DNA of 7,712 bases from Bacillota bacterium (lineage in GTDB: Bacteria > Bacillota > Clostridia > Peptostreptococcales > Acidaminobacteraceae): contig JAUMXJ010000041.1 in NCBI GenBank assembly GCA_030529205.1, positions 1-7,712 on the forward strand, read 5' to 3'. Shown here piece after piece: positions 1-5,842 of this stretch. The notes beneath the pieces are model-generated. The model had not been told where the DNA came from, ran no database searches, and saw only the letters and a list, made by a program, of their open reading frames with translations. Every line of letters begins with the position of its first letter. Position 1 is the stretch's first letter. The position numbers and the translations under genes are program-made.

Positions 1-756
1 ATTACGAGATTTTTGGCGATATACTACTCCAATCCTCCTGAGATCATCGGTCCGATTCGCTCCGCCAGACCGTATATTGTGCTAAAGGCGATTGAATTCG
101 ATGCTTTTCTTGCTCATGTCGGCGGTTCCGAGCAGGCACTGGCAGATATTGTGAATTTGGGCGTGGCGGATTTGGACGGACTCTGGTCGGGTGCATTTCG
201 CAGAATTCCGCCGAAAGCTCCGCCTCACAATACCTATGCCTACTACGCCGACTTGATTACCGAGGCGGAGAATCAGGGATACCGCATGCATTCCGTTCCG
301 GAGTTTTACGATTTTGGAGAAATCAATCCTGAACTCTTCAAGGAAAATGCCGGCCTTATCAGATTTGATTACCGGGATTACGGCGTTTATGGTGACAGCG
401 GATACTCCGTACACTATGTCTATGACGGCGAAAAGAATGTATATACCCGTCTCGTCAACGGCGAAGTGTGTGTAGATGAAATCGACGATTCCCCCGTCAC
501 GGTATCAAATATTCTGGTGCAATATGCGACGCACGAGGTTCTCGATGACGCAGGAAGACTTGCAATCGACCTGTTTTCAGGTGGTGAAGGCTATCTGTTC
601 CGAGACGGGAAGGTTTCAAAAGTGACCTGGTCAAAAGAAGCGAATCAGGCGCTCACCAGGTTTACCCATGAGGACGGAAGCGAAATTCTGTTGACTCCGG
701 GCAAGACCATTTTGCATGTCGTCTATCCGGGTATATTTCAGTATTCCGAAGAATAA
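1..756 (+). CDS. DUF3048 domain protein (YerB-like), 5' partial
   Basis: This is the C-terminal 251 residues of a DUF3048-family protein, cut by the left edge. The frame is open from base 1, and its first residues (ITRFLAIYY) fit the conserved family stretch that leads into GPIRSARPY (residues 17-25) and HVGGS (39-43). The TTG at base 13 is therefore an internal codon, not the start. A second conserved block (SNILVQY..., about residues 169-251) matches the DUF3048 C-terminal domain and includes FRDGK, the W that follows it, and LTPGKT. Family members such as Bacillus subtilis YerB are predicted lipoproteins exposed outside the membrane, but the signal peptide would lie upstream of this window and cannot be checked. 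The molecular function is unknown. It ends 15 bases before cdd, so co-transcription with cdd is plausible. I am confident of the family and uncertain of the role. Confidence 0.85.
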   Translation: MTRFLAIYYSNPPEIIGPIRSARPYIVLKAIEFDAFLAHVGGSEQALADIVNLGVADLDGLWSGAFRRIPPKAPPHNTYAYYADLITEAENQGYRMHSVPEFYDFGEINPELFKENAGLIRFDYRDYGVYGDSGYSVHYVYDGEKNVYTRLVNGEVCVDEIDDSPVTVSNILVQYATHEVLDDAGRLAIDLFSGGEGYLFRDGKVSKVTWSKEANQALTRFTHEDGSEILLTPGKTILHVVYPGIFQYSEE

Positions 757-762
757 ATAATC

Positions 763-768
763 AAGGAG
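763..768 (+). promoter_or_regulatory. Ribosome binding site of cdd
   Basis: AAGGAG lies just before two in-frame ATG codons, at 772 and 775. It is 3 bases from the first and 6 bases from the second. The usual spacing favours the second, so the mature start may be at 775. No promoter-like -35/-10 pair is evident in the short gap, so cdd probably depends on upstream transcription. Confidence 0.6.
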
Positions 769-771
769 AGT

Positions 772-1200
772 ATGATGTATTCCCCGAAGGAACTTATTGA
801 ACGCGCACTTGATGCTTCGAAAAATGCCTATGCTCCGTATTCTCATTTTAAGGTGGGTGCGGCTCTGCTGGCGGAAAGCGGAAACATTTACACCGGTTGC
901 AATATCGAAAATGCATCATACGGTGCGACGATTTGCGCCGAACGCGCCGCAATAGCACATGCAGTCGGAGAGGGTGAGCGTCATTTTACAGTGATTGCCG
1001 TGGTTTGTGAAAGTCGCACAAGACTTTTTCCCTGCGGAATTTGTAGACAGACGCTCTCGGAATTCGGCGAGATGGATGTCGTCGTGGAGGGGGAGCAATC
1101 CTTTGAAGTATTCAAGCTTTCAGAGCTGATTCCGCTCTCCTTTCAAGCGGAGGATATTATCACGATAAAGGATGGAAAATGTTTAAATCAGGATTTATAG
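772..1200 (+). CDS. cdd: Cytidine deaminase
   Basis: This cytosolic enzyme of pyrimidine salvage hydrolyses cytidine and deoxycytidine to uridine and deoxyuridine. At 142 residues it has the length of the homotetrameric bacterial class. The substrate-binding block CNIENASYG is at residues 43-51. The zinc site is complete: Cys55 with catalytic Glu57 in CAER, and Cys88 and Cys91 in PCGICRQ. Three cysteine ligands, rather than His plus two Cys, is typical of the tetrameric form. Coordinates use the first ATG, but the ATG at 775 is better spaced from the Shine-Dalgarno and would remove one Met. The last 22 bases overlap era, the usual cdd-era pairing of Bacillota, and imply translational coupling. 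Nothing in it looks abnormal. Confidence 0.96.
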   Translation: MMYSPKELIERALDASKNAYAPYSHFKVGAALLAESGNIYTGCNIENASYGATICAERAAIAHAVGEGERHFTVIAVVCESRTRLFPCGICRQTLSEFGEMDVVVEGEQSFEVFKLSELIPLSFQAEDIITIKDGKCLNQDL

Positions 1201-2063
1201 CGATTATCGGACGCCCGAATGTGGGGAAGTCCACCATACTCAATGCCATTGTCGGAGAGAAGCTCGCGATTATCAGCCCGAAAGCGCAGACAACCAGACA
1301 CAAGGCGCTAGCCATCTATTGCGATGAGGAAGCGCAAATGATATTTTTGGATACGCCCGGATTTCACCGCGCCAAGACCAAGCTCGGTGATTTCATGGTC
1401 GGCGAAGTCATGAGTTCGCTTGAAGAAGTCGATATTGTGATGTTGGTGGTAGACAGAGCCGGTCTCGGCGACATTGAAGAACAACTGATTCAGGTCATCA
1501 AAAGAAGCGATGCGAAGAAAATCTTGGTGATCAATAAAACCGACACCATGGATCCCGATGCGTATCTCTCATTCTACAATCAATCCACGGCATCCGGTAT
1601 TTTTGATCATGTCATCGGAATTGCGGCGCAACAGGGGCTCGGAATCCTTGAGTTGAATCGACTGATTAAAAATGAGCTTCCGGAAGGTCCGCACTACTAT
1701 CCGCCCGATCAATTGACGGATCAGACAGAGAGAACCCTGGTAGGGGAACTGATTCGAGAAAAAGCGCTTCTTTTTTTGTCGGATGAAGTTCCACACGGAA
1801 TTGCAGTGGACATTGTAAAAATGAAATTGCGTAAAGATCAGAATATCTATGATATCGATGCCGATATCATCTGTGAACGCGAGTCTCACAAGGGAATTGT
1901 CATCGGAAAAAGCGGACATACGCTCAAAGGTATCGGGAAAGCGGCAAGAGAAGATATGGAGCGCCTTTTGGACTGTAAGGTGAACCTGAAACTCTTTGTC
2001 AAAGTCAGAGAAGACTGGAGAAACAGTGCAAGTCACTTGTCCGGTCTCGGATATAAGAAATAG
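1179..2063 (+). CDS. era: GTPase Era
   Basis: Era is an essential GTPase that binds the 3' end of 16S rRNA and assists maturation of the 30S subunit. At 294 residues the protein is full length. Its G domain shows G1 GRPNVGKST (residues 11-19), the effector-loop QTTR (37-40), G3 DTPG (58-61) and G4 NKTD (119-122). The C-terminal KH RNA-binding domain carries the GxxG loop in VIGKSGHTLKGIG, followed by the conserved AREDMERLL helix and a KVREDW segment. The start ATG lies inside the end of cdd, with a Shine-Dalgarno AAAGGA at 1167-1172, 6 bases upstream. recO follows after 11 bases, matching the common era-recO order. A perfect inverted repeat at 1849-1870 lies within the sequence leading into the KH loop. 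The identification is secure. Confidence 0.97.
   Translation: MFKSGFIAIIGRPNVGKSTILNAIVGEKLAIISPKAQTTRHKALAIYCDEEAQMIFLDTPGFHRAKTKLGDFMVGEVMSSLEEVDIVMLVVDRAGLGDIEEQLIQVIKRSDAKKILVINKTDTMDPDAYLSFYNQSTASGIFDHVIGIAAQQGLGILELNRLIKNELPEGPHYYPPDQLTDQTERTLVGELIREKALLFLSDEVPHGIAVDIVKMKLRKDQNIYDIDADIICERESHKGIVIGKSGHTLKGIGKAAREDMERLLDCKVNLKLFVKVREDWRNSASHLSGLGYKK
1849..1870. repeat. Perfect inverted repeat inside era
   Basis: ATGATATCG (1849-1857) and CGATATCAT (1862-1870) are exact reverse complements separated by the four bases ATGC. In RNA this would be a 9-bp stem with a tetraloop. There is no following run of T, so it is not an intrinsic terminator. It encodes YDIDADII-type residues, where alternating GAT and ATC codons produce the symmetry, so it may be a by-product of codon choice. 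Confidence 0.6.
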
Positions 2064-2074
2064 TACGGTGAGGG

Positions 2075-2755
2075 ATGATTAAGACCGAGGGCATTGTATT
2101 GTCGAGAAGAAACTCGTACAATGAGGACGTTTTTTTGACGGTATTTACCGAAAAATACGGCAAGATGAATGTTGTTGCCAAGCGTTCCAAATCCTATAAA
2201 TCCCCGCTTAATGCCTCAACCAGAGTGTTTGTCTGTTCCGACTTCATTTTCAAGCCCGCATCTGTCCCGATTGTTCTGCATGCCGACATCGTGCAGTCTC
2301 ATCTCTCCCTATTGGATGATTTGGATCGGATTGCAAGTGCCGCGTACTTGTGTGAGTTGGTCAATCTGACGACCAGAGAAGAGTTTTCGGAACAGGACAT
2401 CTACCGACTTCTCAAAGATTGCCTGTCCTATCTTTGTCGAACGGAAGCGCGTCTCACTCTGATGCGAGCGTTTTTTATCGCACGGCTTTGTCGCGAATTG
2501 GGGGTCCTGTCGACGGAGTCGGAGCATTTTTCAAATGAAATCGAGAGCGTCCTGATGCGCCATCGCATTGTCATCGAAGACATACCGAGATGCGTCAGAT
2601 TTTTGCATTACCTCATTCAATCGGAGTTGCCCCGATTGATGCACGCCAAAAATGATACAAGGCTGTTTTCGGAGACCGTTACCGTTTGTGAAACCATCTT
2701 GAGAGAAACACTCGACATTCCGCCGATCAAGAGCACACGCTTGATGGATTTATGA
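2075..2755 (+). CDS. recO: DNA repair protein RecO
   Basis: RecO works with RecR (and RecF) to displace single-strand binding protein and load RecA on gapped DNA. The N-terminal OB-fold is clear: TEGIVLSRRNSYNEDVFLTVFT at about residues 4-25, then KYGKMNVVAKRSKS. A helical C-terminal region follows (about 85-226). At 226 residues it is somewhat shorter than the roughly 240-260 common in Bacillota. The part missing appears to be the zinc-binding loop that often follows the ELG turn (here residues 141-143). The seven cysteines (54, 93, 116, 121, 139, 173, 205) include no CxxC pair. The start ATG at 2075 follows a modest GGTGAGG Shine-Dalgarno (2067-2073) and lies 11 bases after the era stop. 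Alternative functions are unlikely given the N-terminal match and the era neighbour. Confidence 0.92.
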   Translation: MIKTEGIVLSRRNSYNEDVFLTVFTEKYGKMNVVAKRSKSYKSPLNASTRVFVCSDFIFKPASVPIVLHADIVQSHLSLLDDLDRIASAAYLCELVNLTTREEFSEQDIYRLLKDCLSYLCRTEARLTLMRAFFIARLCRELGVLSTESEHFSNEIESVLMRHRIVIEDIPRCVRFLHYLIQSELPRLMHAKNDTRLFSETVTVCETILRETLDIPPIKSTRLMDL

Positions 2756-2758
2756 AAA

Positions 2759-2787
2759 TTGTACTCATAGACGGAATATGCTATAAT
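2759..2787 (+). promoter_or_regulatory. Extended -10 sigma-A type promoter upstream of the DUF4342 gene
   Basis: A consensus -10 TATAAT (2782-2787) is preceded by TGC (2779-2781), giving the extended form TGnTATAAT. Exactly 17 bases upstream is TTGTAC (2759-2764), a weak -35 with the TTG core. Transcription should begin near 2793-2795, giving a leader of about 33 bases before the start codon at 2827. This is the only good promoter I find in the window. It would drive the DUF4342 gene and probably glyS, dgt, dnaG and the following gene. Confidence 0.75.
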
Positions 2788-2800
2788 TGACTGAATATGC
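2774..2800 (+). repeat. 8-bp direct repeat GAATATGC flanking the -10 element
   Basis: GAATATGC occurs at 2774-2781 and again at 2793-2800, 19 bases apart start to start. The first copy overlaps the TGC of the extended -10 and the second lies at the expected transcription start. It could be a regulator site or chance in an AT-rich spacer; the sequence alone cannot decide. Confidence 0.4.
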
Positions 2801-2815
2801 AGGTAAAAACCATTT

Positions 2816-2822
2816 GGAGGTG
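2816..2822 (+). promoter_or_regulatory. Strong ribosome binding site that sets the DUF4342 start
   Basis: GGAGGTG is a near-perfect Shine-Dalgarno. Its GGAGG core ends 6 bases before the ATG at 2827. It supports that start over the in-frame ATG at 2797, which lies at the expected transcription start and has no usable ribosome site. Confidence 0.8.
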
Positions 2823-2826
2823 TTCA

Positions 2827-3417
2827 ATGAAATATTCAATGGAAGCAATTGATGAAGTCAGAAAGAGGACCGGCGTCGGCTATGAAGCTGCCAAAGAAGC
2901 ACTCGATTTGACGGGCGGAGATGTTTTGGATGCAATCATTTATCTCGAAAGAAAGGGAAGCATCGACAAAAACATCGTCAAATCTACTGTTGAAAAGTTC
3001 AAAAACCTTGTAAACGAAGGGTTTATTTCGCAAATCCAGGTTTTCAAGAACGGACAGAAAATATTTGATATCCCCGTCGTTGCGGGAGTTGCCATGATGG
3101 CGCTCTGGACTGTGCCGTTTACTGCGGCTCTTGTCTTTGCTATCGCTTCTAAATGCGACATTCGCATTATCAAACGCGATGGTGCCGCGTTCAATATTTC
3201 GGAAGTTACCATTGACAAGTTTAATGAATTGTTTGCCGTGATGAAGCAGGAAGTTTCCAAAGCAAAAGAAAAGTTTTCAAAAAAATCGTGCGATGCCTGT
3301 CAAGACGCGGACGACGATTTCCGCGATGACGACCTGATGCACTTTGATGAATTTGAAGAAGAGGAAGATACTGAAAAAACATGCTGCCGTCATCATCATG
3401 ACGATAAAGCGGAATAG
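2827..3417 (+). CDS. DUF4342 protein with UBA-like N-terminus and acidic Cys/His-rich tail
   Basis: This is a 196-residue protein of unknown function. Residues 4-44 resemble the UBA-like helical bundle also found at the N-terminus of elongation factor Ts: [19 protein letters not shown], then [19 protein letters not shown]4342-type core follows (about 55-117): a basic/amphipathic segment, [11 protein letters not shown], a hydrophobic stretch (about 82-107) that could be one membrane helix or a buried strand-helix, and [10 protein letters not shown]. The tail (about 150-196) is strongly acidic and carries CDAC (155-158) plus CCRHHH (186-191), which could bind metal. The start at 2827 is chosen from the strong Shine-Dalgarno and the promoter position; starting at 2797 would add ten unlikely residues. 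It has its own promoter and lies 11 bases before glyS. The family assignment is from motif memory, and the function is not known. Confidence 0.8.
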   Translation: MKYSMEAIDEVRKRTGVGYEAAKEALDLTGGDVLDAIIYLERKGSIDKNIVKSTVEKFKNLVNEGFISQIQVFKNGQKIFDIPVVAGVAMMALWTVPFTAALVFAIASKCDIRIIKRDGAAFNISEVTIDKFNELFAVMKQEVSKAKEKFSKKSCDACQDADDDFRDDDLMHFDEFEEEEDTEKTCCRHHHDDKAE

Positions 3418-3428
3418 TTGAGGTTGGT

Positions 3429-4832
3429 ATGGCAATTGAGAAGAATGCAAGGCCGAGTTCGGCTGTAACAATGGAAAAATTGATTGCTCTTTGTAAAAAC
3501 AGAGGATTCATTTTTCCGGGCTCCGAAATTTATGGCGGGTTAGCCAATTCCTGGGATTATGGTCCTCTCGGGGTCGAATTGATGAACAATATCAAAAAAG
3601 CATGGTGGAAAAAATTTGTCCACTCTTCCAAGTACAATGTCGGAATGGACAGTTCCATCCTTTTGAACCCGGAAGTATGGGTTGCATCGGGGCATGTTTC
3701 CAACTTCAATGACCCCCTGATTGATTGCAAAAATTGTAAGACCAGATTCAGAGCGGACCATCTGGTTGAAGCGCATATGAAAAACGGGGAAAGCGTCGAC
3801 GGCTGGAGCTTTGATCAATTGAAGGCTTATATCGATGAACATCAGGTCGTATGCGATCACTGTGGAAAACACGAATTTACGGACATTCGCAAATTCAATA
3901 TGATGCTTCGCACCTTCCTCGGCGCCGTAGACAGCAGCGCAACTGAAATTTATATGAGACCTGAGACGGCGCAGGGAATCTTCATCAATTTCAAGTCGGT
4001 GCAAAGAACAAGCAGGAGAAAGCTTCCGTTCGGGATTGCCCAAATCGGAAAAGCGTTCCGAAACGAGATTACACCGGGAAACTTCATCTTCAGAACACGC
4101 GAATTTGAGCAGATGGAGCTTGAATTTTTCTGTAAACCGGGAGAAGATTTGGAATGGTTTTCGTATTGGCGTTCTTTCTGCATGAATTGGCTTCTTTCGC
4201 TCGGAATAAAGGAAGAAAACCTCAGGTACCGCGACCATGAGAAAGAGGAGTTGTCACACTATTCCAATGCGACAACGGATATAGAATTTCTCTTTCCTTT
4301 CGGTTGGGGAGAGCTGTGGGGAATCGCCGACAGAACGGACTACGATCTCAAGTCCCATCAAAAACAATGCGGAGAAGATCTCAGCTACACCGATCCGTTT
4401 ACCAATGAAAAGTACATCCCGTATGTCATCGAACCTTCACTCGGTGCAAACCGTACGGCGCTCTGCTTCCTGAGCAATGCATACGATGAAGAAACCCTTG
4501 AAGACGGAACTACAAGGACGGTCTTGAGACTTCACAGTGCTATTGCACCGATCAAATGTGCGGTCCTCCCTCTGGTCAAAAAATTGTCCGACAAATCGAA
4601 TGAAATATTCGAAGAACTGCTCGAACATTTCCCTTGTGAATACGACGAATCGGGTGCGATCGGAAAGCGCTACAGAAGACACGATGAAATCGGAACCCCG
4701 TTCTGTATCACCGTGGATTTTGATACTTTAGAGGACGGAACCGTTACCATTCGTTACAGAGACAGTATGGAGCAAAAACGCGTCAGTGTATCGGAAGCCA
4801 TTTCTGAAATTGAAGCTTCCATGAAATTCTAA
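3429..4832 (+). CDS. glyS: Glycine--tRNA ligase, dimeric (alpha2) type
   Basis: This class IIa aminoacyl-tRNA synthetase charges tRNA-Gly with glycine using ATP in the cytosol. The 467 residues are the normal length for the single-chain dimeric type, distinct from the glyQ/glyS tetrameric enzyme. The early block [14 protein letters not shown] is at 35-48. Two Cys pairs, CKNC (100-103) and CDHC (142-145), form a likely zinc site in the insertion. Motif 2 spans about 201-234 ([15 protein letters not shown]). Motif 3 is [10 protein letters not shown] (335-344). The anticodon-binding domain starts near LHSAIAPIK (368-376) and runs to the C-terminus. The start ATG has a GAGG Shine-Dalgarno (3420-3423) five bases upstream. 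Only 11 bases separate it from the previous gene, so there is no room for a T-box leader directly upstream. dgt follows after 6 bases. Confidence 0.97.
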   Translation: MAIEKNARPSSAVTMEKLIALCKNRGFIFPGSEIYGGLANSWDYGPLGVELMNNIKKAWWKKFVHSSKYNVGMDSSILLNPEVWVASGHVSNFNDPLIDCKNCKTRFRADHLVEAHMKNGESVDGWSFDQLKAYIDEHQVVCDHCGKHEFTDIRKFNMMLRTFLGAVDSSATEIYMRPETAQGIFINFKSVQRTSRRKLPFGIAQIGKAFRNEITPGNFIFRTREFEQMELEFFCKPGEDLEWFSYWRSFCMNWLLSLGIKEENLRYRDHEKEELSHYSNATTDIEFLFPFGWGELWGIADRTDYDLKSHQKQCGEDLSYTDPFTNEKYIPYVIEPSLGANRTALCFLSNAYDEETLEDGTTRTVLRLHSAIAPIKCAVLPLVKKLSDKSNEIFEELLEHFPCEYDESGAIGKRYRRHDEIGTPFCITVDFDTLEDGTVTIRYRDSMEQKRVSVSEAISEIEASMKF

Positions 4833-4838
4833 GACGGA

Positions 4839-5840
4839 ATGACGATTAGAGAATACAACGAAAAGTTTGAATACGAGGTTCTTGCGGAATATGCACAAAA
4901 ATCCGCGGATTCCGTGCGAAGTGTCGCGATTTCACCATGCGACCTTCGTACGGAGTTTCAGCGCGATACTTCGCGAATCATACACAGCAAAGCATTCCGC
5001 AGATTAAAACACAAGACACAGGTCTTTCTTTCCCCGGAAGGAGATCACTATCGAACGCGATTGACGCATACGCTGGAAGTATCTCAGATTGCAAGAACCA
5101 TTGCGCGTGCGCTCCGTTTGAACGAGGATCTTGTCGAAGCCGTTGCACTTGGGCATGACCTCGGGCACACCCCGTTCGGACATTGCGGAGAGCGGGTGTT
5201 GAATGAAGTCCATGCGGGCGGTTTTCGGCATAATGAACAGAGTAAAAGAGTGGTGGAGTATCTGGAAAGACACGGCGAAGCGCGCGGACTGAATCTTACC
5301 GCACAGACCGTTGACGGAATTCTCTGTCACTCGGGCGGAAAATGGCCGTCCACACACGAAGGAGCGATTGTGCGCTATTCGGACAAAATCGCTTACATCC
5401 ACCATGACATCGACGATTCCATTCGCGCCGGCATCCTGCAGGAAGAAGACATCCCGCCGGAAATCAGACGCATTTCAGGAAACACCAATAAGGAGCGTCT
5501 CGACTTCTTCATTCACGATTTGGTGCAAAACTATCTGGAAAACCCGAAGAGAGGATTTTCCGAAGACGGGTCGTTCGCGTTTCAGCAGATTACAAAATAT
5601 ATGTTTGAACATGTGTACCTGAATAAAGTTGCAAAGGTCGAAGAAGAGAGGGCTGCACATGTCGTGGAATACCTGTACCAACATTTTTCAAAGCATCCGA
5701 ATCAGATGCCGGAAAGTTGGTATTACGATTATAAAAATTCTGACGGAATCGAAGCAGTAAAGGATTTTATCGCATCCATGTCTGACAGATATGCGGTTTC
5801 TATTTACAAATCCCTGTTCATTCCCAGTTTTTGGTACTAA
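4839..5840 (+). CDS. dgt: dGTP triphosphohydrolase (HD superfamily)
   Basis: This protein is a predicted metal-dependent enzyme splitting dGTP, or dNTPs generally, to the nucleoside and triphosphate, which influences the dNTP pool. Its 333 residues match the shorter Dgt class. The N-terminus contains the conserved RDTSRIIHSKAFRRLKHKTQV segment (42-62). The HD metal site is His77 in RLTHTLEV, His106-Asp107 in LGHDLGHTPFGH, and Asp182 in the SDKIAYIHHDIDD segment; His110 and His115 are also kept. The stretch HNEQS (131-135) is typical of the family. The start ATG lies 6 bases after the glyS stop with only a weak GACGGA directly before it, so it may rely on coupling to glyS. Its TAA shares one base with the dnaG ATG. 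The true substrate in Bacillota homologues varies, so the dGTP specificity is inherited from the family name. Confidence 0.92.
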   Translation: MTIREYNEKFEYEVLAEYAQKSADSVRSVAISPCDLRTEFQRDTSRIIHSKAFRRLKHKTQVFLSPEGDHYRTRLTHTLEVSQIARTIARALRLNEDLVEAVALGHDLGHTPFGHCGERVLNEVHAGGFRHNEQSKRVVEYLERHGEARGLNLTAQTVDGILCHSGGKWPSTHEGAIVRYSDKIAYIHHDIDDSIRAGILQEEDIPPEIRRISGNTNKERLDFFIHDLVQNYLENPKRGFSEDGSFAFQQITKYMFEHVYLNKVAKVEEERAAHVVEYLYQHFSKHPNQMPESWYYDYKNSDGIEAVKDFIASMSDRYAVSIYKSLFIPSFWY

Positions 5841-5842
5841 TG
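5838..5842 (+). other. TAATG stop/start overlap joining dgt and dnaG
   Basis: The dgt stop TAA (5838-5840) shares its last A with the dnaG ATG (5840-5842). The bases immediately upstream are pyrimidine-rich (TTCCCAGTTTTTGG) and contain no Shine-Dalgarno. Translation of dnaG therefore most likely depends on ribosomes terminating on dgt. Confidence 0.75.

Noticed and set aside
13..15. TTG as start codon of the first gene
   Set aside because: The frame is open to base 1, and the residues before the TTG (ITRF) continue the DUF3048 conserved stretch, so the gene is simply cut by the window edge.
1756..1777. AAGCGCTT palindrome followed by a T run inside era, resembling a terminator
   Set aside because: The palindrome has no loop bases, the stem would be mostly A-T pairs, and it lies mid-gene within conserved coding sequence.
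1569..2036. 155-codon open frame on the minus strand opposite era
   Set aside because: It is antisense to a full-length conserved gene, with no ribosome site or family resemblance.
2462..2484. TGCGA ... TCGCA hairpin around a T run in recO
   Set aside because: The stem is only 5 bp and the T run is in the loop, so it is not an intrinsic terminator.
2797..2826. ATG at 2797 as start of the DUF4342 protein
   Set aside because: It lies at the predicted transcription start with no ribosome site, while the ATG at 2827 has a strong GGAGGTG at good spacing.
3212..3240. TTGACA -35 match before glyS
   Set aside because: No -10-like hexamer is found 16-18 bases downstream (GCCGTG occupies the place).
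3540..4238. 232-codon open frame on the minus strand opposite glyS
   Set aside because: It is fully antisense to a secure synthetase gene, has no recognisable protein motif, and is explained by the codon pattern of the sense strand.
5831..5839. TTG at 5831 as start of DnaG
   Set aside because: It lies within the end of dgt, has no Shine-Dalgarno, and adds residues not expected before the MANIYEII primase N-terminus.
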